64,000 bases of DNA from Ceriagrion tenellum (GCA_963169105.1 OY720643.1:27996373-28060372), one strand, 5' to 3'; counted from the first letter of the stretch, positions 34,194 through 47,554 are shown. Translations and numbers: made by a program. The notes: generated by a model not told the origin, from the sequence alone.

Positions 34194-37100
34194 TTCCCAT
34201 CCAATGGCAACAATATATTTACACAAATCTTTACTGCACTTCTGCGAAGTTAAGTCGTCTATTATGTAATATACTGCAGTTTCACCTCTGCCGTATCGTA
34301 AAGAATTGAAAATTCACAAAGGGTAAGACTAAGGAAATCATTACATGAAATAGATCAGCAAATAAATTCAGCGACAACCTAGACTTCTACGGCTTCTGCG
34401 AAGCAAACGGTGTCGACATTGAAAATCCGAAGTAGCAACCATAGTATAGTTTTAACCAATTGTCACGATTTTATACTCATTACACCTTGATTATCTAACC
34501 AAGCTCTTATCCTCATCATAAAACTATTATATTTATGGAAACTTTCCACAGTAACACCAATTTTTAATTTTTTACAACCAGACTTTAGTCCTCCATGTAC
34601 TGAAAAGACCGAGTTAGCACATATTCAACCCAATCATTTTGACAGCTAATTGCATCAGCAGTGCGTGAGACGATGCGGGAAGGTTGACAGCTCTTTATCA
34701 TGAGAAGCATTTTGCATGATAAGTATCCCAGAGTCGACTGATCTCGTAAGCACAAGATATTCAACCAGTCGCCACGATAGGTTTCCAGACACAAAATGGG
34801 GACTTCCTCCACTGGTTCCATAAAAAGATATATAACTTATTTTTCAGATTTGCCTCACAACAGTATAGTTTCCAAATATTTTATCCATGCTATCGTTCAT
34901 CCAACATTCACTATAATTTGAATTCATTCCGAAAATATTACAACAAACTTTCCCAAGCTGAATATGCAAATATATGATTGATTAGTGACAACAGGTAAAT
35001 AAGCCAGGGTAATTTTTACCTATTGTAAATAATATCTAATATTGCACTATTCAATCTACCTCCATGCCGTCCTTAGGCTTGATAGTGATCAATGAGGCAA
35101 AAACCACGAGTTATAAATTGTCGTATTGGTATGTAACTCTGGAATAGAAAAAGCTCCAGCGCATCCTGTATATTATGCAACCTCGCGCACCTGTAAGCAT
35201 TTATCTAGCCTATACCCGGAAATCAAGGAACTATTGGAGGTCACCATGCATACGCTGATCTTCAACGTATGTAGATAAATCACCCTCAGCGCACGAATTC
35301 CCTCCCTCAATCACTCCCCTGCCATGAAAATATCATAAATACTTTTCCAAGCTCCTCTATGAAATATAATAGCTGGGTAATGAGGAATGAAACGACTCAT
35401 AACGGGCCCGCTAAGCGGCTTGGATTGCCTTCCTGCTCATGAAGCATTGAGCACACCGGTAAAAAGCAAAATATCCAAAAATTACATTGTCAAAAAAACC
35501 AGGTCAACAGATGTGATAACTCCACTAAACAATATTTACACTGTAAATATCATTATATAACTACACATATAAACAGCAGAGGTGTTATGACATTTACAAA
35601 GACGCTCCAAAGGTATATTTCTCAAGTATTTGCGATTAAGTCATTACGGTAAAAAACTGTTGCTGGAATAAGGACGACTCTGATTATATTCCAAAATAGA
35701 TGCATCACAATGGAGACCCAAAAAAGGCTATTGATTGAGCTTTATCAAGATCAAAGAAGGCAAACCTAATGTAAGTGAAAAGTCAATTCAATATACGCGC
35801 ATATGCACTTATTGAAATAATGTATTTTAAAATATCCGATGAAATGTCAACATTCTCCCTGATGACGTAAATCAACTTTAACGCTGCTGATATATTTATT
35901 TAGTGATCCATATAGTTTTTATCATACTTTTTGAAACATAATTGATTACTATAATTAATTCTTTCTCAGCATGAACTTCCAATTTGTAAACGTTACACCT
36001 ATCCCTGTTGTAATATTAAAACTTGTTCATCAACATAACAAATGGCATCCTCTTCCATGCGTCAATACAATCTCCATTTATCTCCCTTAAGAGTTTTGTC
36101 ACTGACCTAGTGACGCTTTCCCATTAGGCTGCACCTTGCTTCGGACCTAAAGTCGATCCGAAGGAAGTAATCGAGAACCGCTTAAGTATTCAAAGAAATT
36201 TTTTATGTCTCACAATAGACAATTTACTAAATATTTAGCTATTAAAATTGATAAAATTGATCACAATCCTAGAATTTTGAAATTATCTTTTCAGTTGAAC
36301 TAAAATGGAAAAAATAACAAAAATAGTTTTTAAAATTCTTAAACGCATTCCAAATATTTTAAAGTTCTACAAAGTTCTACAAGTTCTAAAGTTCCGGTAA
36401 TAGGTATTACTGCTATATTTGTATTTTCCGAATGTATTTTCACAAACTGATAAAATTTAGCTTTTTATACTTAAAATGAATTGAATATTAGCAAATCAAA
36501 GAGCTTCCCAAATTAATTTTTATAACATAAATTGAGTTAAAAGATAACATTTATTAAATTACTCTCACACTTCACTTGGTAGCTACAAAACAGGATAATT
36601 AGACCTAAAAAGGTAGCATTTATATATATTATTTGTAGTCGACACATAAAACAGGGAAAACTTTTTCACTATAATGTATTTTTTAATATTTTAATGATAA
36701 AATAATTCATTATACTATTAAAATGAATTTCATTTTCATGGATAATTCTAAAATTATCTTAAATACCTAATAAGGTAGAAGATTAACTTAGGAGGCAGAG
36801 GACTTTTGCATAACACTAAAAAAACAACAACACATGGTAGAAAAATGGCGAAATTTAATGCAAGAGAAAACTCAAAGCTCAAAATGAAGAATATAATGCG
36901 TACTTATTTTCAAACTTGGAGGAGATAATGCTAGGAGTTTATTAGAAAAAAATCCTATATCAGTTTGGTCTGACGCAACAGAAACTCATAGCAATCATTT
37001 AATTGTAGTCTTTGACGGACAAAACAAGGCAAATTAGTCATTTATACTACCCCTATAGCAGAAACACATTTACTCTTTCTTAGAAACTGTATACACTAAG

Positions 37101-37329
37101 TATGGGAGTAAGCATGATTCAGACATCCCTACTATAAGTACACCGAAGGATAATATAATGATATATTAAAACAGGTACGCTCCTTGCAATAAAGTAAGAC
37201 CCCAGAGGTCTTGCTTAGAAAGATTTGACACGGCTGTCCATTGAAAAATCCATATATGAGACGCCAAAACCCTCTATCAAATATTAAATTTTCACTAGCC
37301 AAATTTTGAATTTTCGAGGCGTTTACCTC
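34194..37329. other. AT-rich non-coding interval
   Basis: No gene or known repeat recognised in about 3.1 kb. A tiny palindrome (AATATTTACACTGTAAATAT) lies at about 35,531-35,551, and a TTCTAC/AAGTTCTA slippage run at about 36,360-36,390. Confidence 0.5.
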
Positions 37330-38030
37330 AAACTTTGTCACCGTCAAGGCTCGGGAATTTTGAGGACATACCGAATAATCCTTTATGATATGGAGAGATA
37401 CTTGTTTGCAGACACAGGAAGTTGGCCCAAAATATCCCATAACTTCTATAAATCATATTCAACAAGTCATTAGACGGAGGTAGAGTTATATGAGAATGGA
37501 AAGTAGCCAATATCGGACCAATATTTAAAAAGGGAAGCAAAAAGGACATAGAAAACTAAAGGCTTATTTTGTGAACATCTCAATCATGCAAGAATCAAAA
37601 AATAATTGTCACTAGCATTATGACCATTCTGGGAAATCAAAACTTTAATTTTCAAAACAGAAAAATTAAAAAAAAGTGCGCAGCAGCACTATTTTTACGA
37701 CAACAAAAAACATAAAAATGCTATATTTATATACAGGAATGAGTTTATATAAAGAAATCAGATGAGATCAAGTACCTGGAAATCAATTGACTTCAGGTAG
37801 AGAGAAGGGAAACACATAGCAAACATTTGCGTAGCTCTAATAAAGAAAAGAGGATTTATAAGGCAAACAGTAGGGAGGTTCTACGATGGATAGGTGAAAG
37901 AGAGAATCTATAAGAGACCACAGCCCCGTTTGGACCGAAACTTGAATACAATGCAAGTATTTCGGTCACAGTTGGAATGGTTTTATCCGCGGTATTAACA
38001 AAATAGAATGGTAAGCCGCATGTTTCCTTA
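37330..38030 (+). mobile_element. LINE ORF2 fragment lacking the reverse transcriptase core
   Basis: The plus strand reads PKISHNFYKS, EWKVANIGPIFKKGSKKDIEN (split here as EWKVANIGPIF and KKGSKKDIEN; relatives have WK.A.V.PIFKKG...NYRPIS) up to about 37,560. From about 37,755 it reads SDEIKYLEIN, KKRGFIRQTVGRFYD and VKERIYK, which belong some 150 residues further on in ORF2. The catalytic blocks (KAFDKV, GVPQG, FADD) are missing, so about 450 bases of coding sequence have been deleted and replaced by about 190 bases of AT-rich DNA. Residues differ from the 23-kb element, so it is another subfamily. Inactive. Confidence 0.8.
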
Positions 38031-38031
38031 G

Positions 38032-38171
38032 AAACGTCTGTAAGTGAATAAATAGTGTCACACAGCCAATAAAAAGATAACGTTCGTTCGATAGATAGAT
38101 AAGTAGCAAGTTTACTTGTAAACGTCTGTAAGTGAATAAATAGTGTCACACAGCCAAAAAAAGGATAACGT
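38032..38171. repeat. Direct repeat, ~52-bp units 87 bases apart
   Basis: AAACGTCTGTAAGTGAATAA and the following 30 bases occur at 38,032-38,082 and again at 38,119-38,171 with only a few differences. The 36-base spacer contains a GATAGATAGATAAG run. This is a local tandem duplication at the broken end of the LINE fragment. Confidence 0.85.
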
Positions 38172-41100
38172 TAGTAACCGCTACAGATATGGAAGGTAAT
38201 CTAGAACTAGGCTCCCTAATTAGTCGCTAAATGCTCACAGGTGTGTTAGTAGATATAGATAATAAAGAAGGATTTCTTCCCATAACACATATTTTTATTA
38301 TAGTAACTTTTAGTTGGTATTTACTGCAAAATTTCATTCCTCCGGAAACAAATTTGGTATAACCCCTCACCTCAACTCGTCAACCCCTAGCTACGTTCTT
38401 GAACAAATTTGGTATGAATTAAAAGCATATAAACATTTACGTGAGTCATCCGCTCAGGACACAGGAGTTTAAGAATTTCAGATAATTAAAGTATCTTTTA
38501 CCTAAACTTTGTTGAGAACTCAGGTTCACATCAAGACATATAATTACTCTATTGCTCATTTCGGTTATTCTATTATCGCCCGGGGAAGTTAAAATGTCAT
38601 GAAGGAGGTATGACCGCGAACTTCCTGGAGAGAGGGTGAAGCAGGTACAGGGGTGCCTTTGAAGGATTGTGCAGCCTATAGACATTGCTTACCTGTCAAT
38701 AAACATCGCATATCCTAATAATTTTTACTTTAGATTGAAAAAAAATCAAAGGTTAATATCCACACTTGATAGTCAGTGCAAGGCTTAAACTGCGCCAAAT
38801 GTAAATTTGAAATCAGCTTTAAGAAGCAAACAAAATGTTGTCTTCACTTTTCCATGATTTTCCCTTTTTTAGCCTAAGTCTTCGAATGCACGAGTCAAAA
38901 AATATCAATGAATTTTGAAGGTTGATCCACAGCATGAACTTATCCCTTCATTTTATTTCTGCAGCTTATCAAGAAATTGACTTTGGTAATCATTAAATGG
39001 GAGTATCTACTGCTCCCGAAAAGTTATTTTCAATCACTGAGATTTTCATCACCGAAGTTACTTTTTTATAGGAAAAATCATATTTTTTCATTGAACAAAT
39101 CAAAGATGAAAACTATATTTGTTAAAACCTAAATATTGCAAAGAAAAAAAATCAGATATTTCACAAAAAATAGGCCATATTCAACGCAGCAGGGCTAGTT
39201 TAAGTGTCATGCATTAAAATTTTCATTATTTCTAAAGTGTAATTTTGTATCTGAGATAACCGAGGTGTCATACTCCTTTTTGATCAGTCTGATGGACAGG
39301 CAGTACCAATTTTCCACCAAAAACCCGCAGAATCTTGGGGGTGTTTCCTCTGCTCCACCTTCGTATCTCCTCTGCGAAACCTTTTTTAATTATGGAAAAT
39401 TTTCCATTTGCATTTCCGACAATTATGCTCTCCACTCAGCACATCCTTGATTAAAGTATGAACAAAGTGTCTAACGAAGCAGGACTTTCTATCACAGGCT
39501 CTACATGAAAGGTAAAAGCAAAGCATTCGTACAGCTGAAGCTTGGTTCACGAACGACGACGAAGTGAATCATATGTCCTGTAGATTCACCAGCGCAAATA
39601 TTACCAAGGCTGAAAAGATTGTGGAAGCTAATGAAAACCCTTGACTCAATGAGAGTGAGAGGAAATAAAACCACACGGTGAGATGACTAAAAAATGGATG
39701 GGTGCTGATTTTGGCCATATATCTGAGAGAGAAAATCTCATCCTTTAGAAGTAGTCTTCCACCGACACGATATTCTAGGCAATTTTTAACGCTCGAGAGC
39801 TCCCGATTTGTGGAAATATCTTTTGGAAAGGCTACCAGACGTCGCCCTTCGCCTGAAAAGTCATTTCCGGCTGGAATCGACCAGCGCGTCCAATGGACGG
39901 GTCACCAAGAAGTCACTGGAGAGAAGACGAAGGAAAAAGGAAGAATATAATCTGCATCCCTAAAAGGTCGAAGGATGGAGAGCAAAGAAAGAAGGTAATA
40001 TGGAGAAGGAAAGAGATTCCTTCTGATACGAACAGTTTTGAATATCCTGAGTGCTTATCAAGCCCGTTATGGGACTATCAGAATGTAATATTTAAAAAAA
40101 TCCTAGAATAAAGTTATGATTGATCCGCATAAATAAAAAAACATGCGTCCCCGAAAACAGAGTTATATACTAAAATTTACTAAAGCTAACATTTTCCATA
40201 AAATAAGTTATGATTAAGCATCATGAAAGAGAGAAAATTCGTCCCCAAAAGAGTGATAGAGCTTCAAAATTTACGCAGTTAGCACCATCCTCGAAATCAG
40301 TAATGATTTAGCAACATGGATGAAAGGGCCTAAATGTCCCAAAAAACTGTGTTTCAGGCGTTAATTTCCTGTGATTAATATATTATAGACATTTTTGAGA
40401 TGATATGATAAGGCGTAAAACGTTTTTTTACGTTCTAATGTTATTTGTAAGTTATTCACTATTCGTTTTGCATTGCTGCCACTAAACCTCCTCGTGCGTC
40501 ATAGATAACAATTGATAATAATTAGTGATACTGAACCTATTTAACCTGACGATGAATGGTGGAAACATGTTCATTTTGCCTAACATAAACGTAATACACA
40601 AGATTTCGCAATCAATATCTCATAGTAGGTCCATACAAATTATATATCAAATCAAGTTAATATGTATCACACGAACCACACCTCATTAATTTTCTTCGAG
40701 CCCTCATAGGTCATTTAAACCAGTATTCCACCAATAGTGAGGCTGTTCTATAAATTTTGATTAATCTTCCGTGCAAATACTTTGAAATATTAGCATATGT
40801 CAATAGTCTCCTAAATTTGGCCACGATAAATAATATCATATGGTCTTCTCGGTCTTCAAAAATAAAGAAACATTGCCGGAAGAGTATGTTTTAGATATAA
40901 ATTCTACTTTGAAGTACAATTCTTGATGTATATTTTCTTTATGTGCGGAATATTATTTCATAAGCCGTTTAAAGGTTTTCTTTTTCAAAGGTGTCTCTCC
41001 TCCCCTCCGCTGCTCTCCTGATGTCCGCCCAAATATTACAAATCACAGCTAATTACAAAACGCGCATTCTCTGAGACTTCAGATTAAACAATTCACATCC

Positions 41101-42120
41101 ACTGAAGAAGATACGAAGAGAAATTGAATGAGCCTTTTCATGATGGTTAGCTTAATTCCAAAGCATTCAGTCGAATTTTCAAGATGACAAGAATACTAAA
41201 CTCCAATACGGAGACGGTGTGGTACAATCACTTAGCGAATGTTATAATTTCAGCACGTTAAAAACGTAGAGCGGGACCAAAGAGGCAAAAACAAGATACG
41301 TATATGCAAATTATCGCACTAAATTGCACTGAGGTAATTTATTCACTTCATCACTTAAAGTAATGATGACTGTTTGATACAAGATCCTCTTCAGTTTTAT
41401 CACACTTCACTCCAATTATTCATATTTTAAGGAAGACCTAATATATCTGAGAAATTTTGCTAATTAGGGAAATATATTGCTACAAATTCGTTGTGCATGA
41501 AGCTAGTCCATTTAAGTGTTACGAAATCCGAGGACTAGATGTTTTAATGGATGGTCTCCTTTCTCTACAATGAGACAATTAATTCTCCTCGCGAATACGC
41601 CGCAGTGGACGTCGCGGAGTAGAATTAGTTTTCAAAAAATCATTTCAAAACAATTATCTCAGCTATCACCTATATAAAAAGTGCAAAAGACTGCCCTAAT
41701 TACGATCAATTTTCAAAGTAGAGACTTGGAGTATGTCAGGAATATACTCGACTGAAACTAAAAATGATTAAAAGGATAAAAATAATTCCTGATACGCAAG
41801 AATTCATTTTTATATTTTTCCCCGTTTCCTCTTATGTTAGTCCAAGTAATATTATTATCTATATGCTTGAATCAAGTAGTACTAGTCGAATTTCAAATAA
41901 TATTATAATATATCCAATACTTCATTAACAATTCAAGTAATATTATAATACTCCAATCAATGGACTCACATAACATCAGCGGGGCTAATCACGCCTTCTT
42001 CAGATTAACATCGCTTACGCTTATCTATATCAGTATCATGCATCGCAGTCAAGCGTCATCACTAATGCAGTAAAACGAAAATTTAACCCATAAAAAGCGC
42101 ATTTTTGTATTCTCGCAAAT
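38172..42120. other. AT-rich non-coding interval
   Basis: No gene recognised in about 3.9 kb. The frames at 39,265-40,111 occur in a GC-richer patch but match no family known to me. A TAATATTATAATA-type repeat recurs at 41,838-41,960. Confidence 0.5.
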
Positions 42121-42378
42121 ATAATGTTACGGACCTGAGGTTTGTCAAATGACTCAAAACTTGGCGATAGATGGATCCACTAAAGTTGCTCTTTATTTAC
42201 GTGCAACACTGCTCAAAAACTCTCCCTAACAATCGCATGTTAATTACATTTATCTTCATATTAATTTGTCTAGATTACTACTATTCACGAATATATACAT
42301 ACATTTATGTCAATTACATTATAATTCATCTCTTCTCCCGGAGCTCTTAGAATATTCGTAGGAAACTCGTTACAATAA
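42121..42378. mobile_element. Probable solo LTR (Ty3/gypsy-like), 4-bp TSD
   Basis: A 250-bp segment (42,125-42,374) begins TGTTACGG and ends CGTTACA, giving TG...CA ends with a short imperfect inverted repeat. It is flanked by the direct repeat ATAA at 42,121-42,124 and 42,375-42,378. TGTTACGGACC is a common start for insect gypsy-type LTRs, and a TATATA word occurs inside. No primer-binding site, polypurine tract or gag-pol sequence adjoins it, so it would be a solo LTR left by recombination. The 4-bp duplication in AT-rich DNA is weak alone; the combination with the ends is what supports the call. Confidence 0.55.
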
Positions 42379-43686
42379 CGTGCATTTTTTTCACAGTAGA
42401 CTTTTATACCAGAGCGTGAACGTCAGTTTACAGTATACATTAATATCTCTTTTTATAAATAAAAACTGCCTATTTAATGAAGAACACCACAGTAAAACAA
42501 AATTTGTGATACTATTAAGGAATATTTTGATGGGTTCTCCACGTAGATGGACCAACCCCTTATGAGCAGATGGAGACATTGAGTCACACGGTTTTCCATT
42601 TCTCAGCTCTTTGTACAAAATTGAATATCAAGCAATCAGCCTACACGATCAGACGGCAAAGGTAGGTCACACCTACGCTAAGTGCGTCGGTAATTGGAAA
42701 CTTAGCGATCTAGGTCAAAGGCCTTGAGTGGGTGCATTGACTGGAGTGTGTTTCACGCACAGCAATCTAGTTCCATGCATTCGAACAATCCACATCCCAC
42801 CTCATAAGATAAATCCCGCATCAAAGCATAATTTCCCAGAGTCGCTCAAATTCCTAACTGCTTGACAGATACTAATCGACGGACTATGAATGATCTATTT
42901 CGCTTTTAAAAACGTTAAGTTTTTGATTTTAATTACATCATTATCATCATCATCTGCTGTTCTGCCTGCTGGCAGATGCCGTACACCACTGCTATCCTCA
43001 TCCGCTTCTGCCCCGAACCTTCTCTTATGTCACATTGTAGTTGTTGATCTTCAACTTAGGTGTATTAGTTAATAGGAATTAAATTAAATTAAAAAGATTA
43101 TAAATATTAAAAGGATTAGAAAGTTATAAAATATTATATTATTTTTGTAATGACTGATTTTCTATGAAAACCACCAAGCAATACTAAGAGTTGAGTCACT
43201 TCCTTGTTTTTAATGCAAACATTTTGTTTTTATATCCTTTCCAAACTTTTGATCACTTAAACGATTTGACTACCAATACATATTGTTTGTTTAACTGATA
43301 TTTTTCTAGCTAAAATGTCGACGTTAGACGTAATTGATTTGGAACTATGCCATTTCATCCTCATCTTCCGAGTTTTTCTTCTTTACTTCCCGGGAATTGG
43401 TTACTCTATCGTTCCTTAGATTCAACTTGTCCATTTGATTCCCTTCATTCTATTTATTTCCTTTGTGGCTCTGATTTCTTTTGGTCTTTCGAGTCTTTTC
43501 GTTCCTTTTGGTCCTTAAGTCTCTTCGTCACCCATGAATGAGAACATCTTCACAACTGGATTCGTCTCATCTCGTTCCATTTGAGGATTTGTTTCAAAGG
43601 AACGAATCGTTTTAGAATGGCCCAACTTTTGTGTGACCCTACGTGGCAAATTTCAAACCATCGCCCCATCAATACAAAGCAATTAC
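42379..43686. other. Non-coding interval
   Basis: No gene recognised. Bases 43,330-43,560 are strongly pyrimidine-skewed, with many TTCC/TCTT words, which explains the open frame there. Confidence 0.5.
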
Positions 43687-44416
43687 AACTATGCATCGTA
43701 GGGAAAAGCAATGAGCAGAAGAACCGCAGGAAATTAAATTATCAACAAAATGAGATTTGTTAAACTAAAATCGGTTTATAATAAAAAAGTTACAGCAAAA
43801 AAACACGAAAAATGTTATTTTTAAAATTTTTTTACAATTTCAACATTTTTTGTGGAAATCATACAAAACCTACAAAAAGGTAAGGGTTTTTTAATGCTCT
43901 AAAAATGCTCTAAAGCGGTGTCAGTTTCCAAAGTAGGATGAATCAGAAAACGGCATTTTAATCTTGGGGCCCTGTTGGTGCAATAGTTTTTGAAAAATTC
44001 CATTTATTTATCCCGAAAATGAAAAAAGTTATTAACTTAAACCCTCTCCAGTGGTGTCAATTTCCAACGTAGGATTCATCAAAAACCGAAATTTCATTCT
44101 TGAAAACTTAATTAAACAGTTTATTAAGGAAAATTTGACATCTTTAGCATACTTTTAAAGAGTGGCAATGCCTTTTTGTAGGTCACGTAAGATTTTTTAC
44201 CTTGCTTAACTTACTAAAGATACCTTACCTATTTTAGATTTCATGAGGTTTTAAAAACTGTTGAAATTATAATCAATTTAAAAAATAGCAATTTATCGTG
44301 TTTTTTGCAATAAATTTTTTATTATAAATTGATTTTAGTTTAAAAAATCTCATTTTGAAGATAATTTTATTTCCTACGATTCTTTTGCGCATCACTTTTC
44401 TCTACGATGCATAGTT
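43687..44416. mobile_element. Long inverted-repeat (foldback) element, ~730 bp
   Basis: The left arm (43,687-43,844) and right arm (44,260-44,416) are inverted complements with scattered differences. Both start AACTATGCATCGTAG and share the words AAAATGAGAT, TAAACTAAAATC, TTTATAATAAAAAA and AATTTCAAC in order. The interior holds a second repeat: a GGTGTCARTTTCCAA unit occurs twice in direct orientation (about 43,917 and 44,051). There is no coding capacity. This is a non-autonomous foldback or MITE-like element; I found no clear target duplication. Confidence 0.8.
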
Positions 44417-44516
44417 TTCCGAGTACATTGGGAAAACTGATTTTACCCTCTAATTGTTTAAATGAAACGTGAATAAATCAATTTTTTAAATAATGAGATG
44501 ATAGAAATCTAATTTT

Positions 44517-45240
44517 TTATTTTCCTGGTCTAAGAAGGCAGCAATCGAAGTAAGGGAAAGAAAGATGGAGAAAGCATTAAGATTATACCAGTAGATTTAA
44601 AAATCTAAATTCCTACCGTATCAAGCTAAATTTAGAAACAAAAGAGCGGTGGTTAAATCAGGATGCCAATACGCAGCAGTGACAATAATAAAGCCAAAGG
44701 GACACTCAGAAATGGAAAAAAGCGATGGGAAGTTTCTAAGGTAGATCCTGGGACCGAAAAATATCCCAGCAAACGAGTTTATATTACAGTTTATATTATT
44801 ATATTTGACAAACGAGTTTATATCATTATATTTGAGATCAAACCAAGAGTCGAATGAAGTTTTAAAAAATATTTATAAGAATTAAGACATGACAAATGGC
44901 TATCCATAGACACGTCAAAAAAATGGACAGAAAGACTAGTGGACAATATCCTCCCCTTCCAGGAGAACAAAAAGACACAAGCCCCAAAGTTGAAAGAAAT
45001 TATCGAAAATCTAGGAAAATGACGGGATGAGGGAGATGATACAGGAAACAGTAATATTGCGAGGAAATATGGTAGAGGTATTAGATCTGTCCAAAGAGAA
45101 TATAAGAAGAACCAAATGGGTATTTACGGAAGAAAAACTAGCATGGTTGAGCTAAAGAATGAAATAATGCTGGCGAAAGAGAAAGGAAAAGTTATTGTTG
45201 TGAAAAGTGTATGTCCACGGTCATTTAATAAGTTAAATTT
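44517..45240 (+). pseudogene. Decayed coding-like stretch, unrecognised
   Basis: The plus strand has several segments with protein-like composition in shifting frames: KKAAIEVRERKMEKALRLY, KWTERLVDNILPFQENKK, LKEIIENLGK, NIARKYGRGIRSVQREYKK and MVELKNEIMLAKEKGKV. It is lysine- and glutamate-rich, as in many transposon DNA-binding or ORF1 proteins, and is interrupted by stops. I cannot assign a family. The AT-rich codon composition could also create such a look by chance. Confidence 0.25.
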
Positions 45241-46182
45241 CATGGTGAACTAAGTACATCCACTTTCTAAGTAAATGAAATGGCATAAAAAGAGAGGTAA
45301 AAAGTTATTGAATCTAGTCCTACATTCCTAGGCTATTTTATTCTGGATTATAGTATGGTGTACAGTTACTTGCACCTGTATTAAACCAGAAATGATTGCA
45401 GAATCAGCTTATAACAACGTGAGCATATTTTTCCCACTCATTGTCCATTCCGTTCGGCAATTTATTTCATACAAGAATGATACCAATCAGCAGCAATTTT
45501 TTCACACCACGTAACGGCGGATGAATTTTGCCTGTTAGAGCACTGGCGAAACGAATGCCGTTGCGTTGATGTATTCATACGCAGAACCCCCAAGAGGCAA
45601 TCCGCCCAGAGGCATCAATCTCCAATTTTAATACAAATAACGTAAAAAAAACGCTAACTAAAATGGAGGAAGAACGGCCGCAGAGGCGATATTCCTGACA
45701 GTGGCGCGCCGGATTGCATAGCATTCGAGGTGAAAATGGACTGAGTCGTTGATTCAGGTCAAAAGATTGAAGGGGTCCCGAGAGCAAAGGTTTCATACAC
45801 GGAGAAAGCAATTGCTTTTTCGAGATGACTGCTGGAAAGGGCTTGCGAAAGATGCCACATGGTTACAGAAGAATGGCAATACAAACAAATGAATGACATC
45901 ATGCACGCAGACAAAGGACCAATTTTCGTAACGGTTCAAGAGGAAAAATTGAGGCTGAAATGGCCAATATGCCAGATTAATAGGCCACTAGGGATAAGTA
46001 TTGAAATATGCTTTTTTTCGTACCTTACTCCGCAAGATACTGACGAACTATCTTCGTAAGCTTCGCAGTGTTTAGCTTTTTCGTTGCCTCACCAATATAA
46101 GATTTGTCGTGTAGCCTTTCACAACGTGTGTTCCCTACTTGAGATCCTATTTATAATGCTCCAATTAAAATCTAAGACAACT
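45241..46182. other. Non-coding interval
   Basis: No gene recognised. A slightly GC-richer patch at 45,490-45,860 carries short frames on both strands with no known relatives. Confidence 0.5.
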
Positions 46183-46730
46183 TATACAGGGTGTCCCATA
46201 AATGTCACGTCATAGTGACACTGGAGCTAGGGCAGCCTAAGAGGAACCGAACCAGCCTAATATGATCTTAGTAAAAGTTGCACGGTTTTCGAGATATTGC
46301 CAAATTAATTTAACGTTCTCATTAGGGCCGCTCTTTTGATCTTCCAACTGTGACTCATGTGCCGACTTCTACCTGGAACAGAGGCCCGAGAGGGAGGGGG
46401 GGGGGGGGTCATGAGGTCCGAACAAACAAAAGAAACGCGAAAGCCGCTATACCTGTCTAACTTTATCGGCTTTCAAAAAATGGGATGGATAGAGTACTTT
46501 GTTTGTTAATTTGTGGCAGTAGCCCCATCAGAGAACCAAATTGAGAGCTATTCAAGTGAATTCTGGGAATAAAAATGTAAAAAAGTGAAATTTTTGAAAA
46601 AGCTTTAATTTGGCAATATGTCGAAAACCGTGCAACTTTTACTGAGGTCATATTAGGCTTGTTTGGTTCCTCTTAGGCTGCCCTAGCTCCAGTGTCACTG
46701 TGGCGTGACATTTATGGGACACCCTGTATA
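46183..46730. mobile_element. Terminal-inverted-repeat element, TA-flanked (Tc1/mariner-like MITE)
   Basis: The segment begins TATACAGGGTGTCCCATAAA and ends with its reverse complement. The inverted termini extend about 120 bases (46,183-46,305 and 46,610-46,730) with few mismatches, including shared GGAGCTAGGGCAGCC and TTGCACGGTTTTCGA words. ACAGGGTGTCCCA ends next to TA are typical of insect Tc1/mariner-superfamily non-autonomous elements. The 300-bp interior has a run of 12 or more guanines (about 46,397-46,409) and no transposase. Symmetry of the flanks (CTTATA...TATAAG) blurs the exact TA boundary. Confidence 0.8.
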
Positions 46731-47554
46731 AGTACCCATCATTCAACACCGTTCGTTAGGCCCAGGAAACTGGCTCTCTTTATAATTCCCTCCGAAGTGT
46801 TCTGTTCTTGCATACATCTTTTGCTTCTATTATAATCATACATTACTCATATAAGTCCTCCATCTCTTGAATTTTCATCATCTTCCTTCTAAGAATCTCT
46901 TCTACCACACTCACTCGTTATATATTGCCAGTTGCAGGAACAAAACATATGTGTTTTATAAAGTTACTGTTGCACTGTTGCATAAACATTCGATAATTTC
47001 ATTGGTTTCATACCTTATGGTATGGTTATGAGTTTCATAAGTAGCCAATATGGCGAATGCGCAATGAACTACTTGGAGACTAAATTACTTGATAAAAGAG
47101 TTGTTTTGAGAAAAATGACCAGTTTGTTTTCTCTTACTGACTAATTATTATCTGCATTAACAATTAATCATTCGCTAAGCTTTTGTAAATTTTATCCGGT
47201 GGTGGGAGATTTAATCAAATATTCGAAGCTATAAACTATTGCTAAATAAGTTAAGTATATACTAGATGTGTTCTTGCAACCCGAATATATTCATGAGTAC
47301 TAAAACTTTATTGATTTTATAACTATTGATCCCATGAATAAATATTCCTGCAACCGGCCATTATTCGGTCAACCCCTTCCTCTCTCTATACTCACTCCAC
47401 AACCAAATTTTATTTTCATTTTTCCACTCTCGTCCATACTCATGAGATTGCGAATTGTACGAAGCCTAGGTATACGTCTAATACTAGAGCATCCACCCAA
47501 CATTCCTTTGCGATTCACTCATTCCTCGTCATATCCCTCCAGATTATGCACTTC
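46731..47554. other. AT-rich non-coding interval
   Basis: No gene recognised. The plus-strand frame from 47,334 is random in its first 70 codons and becomes LINE-derived only after about 47,555. Confidence 0.5.

Noticed and set aside
46389..46410. Long guanine run as a biological signal
   Set aside because: A single homopolymer is more likely slippage or sequencing uncertainty than a functional site.
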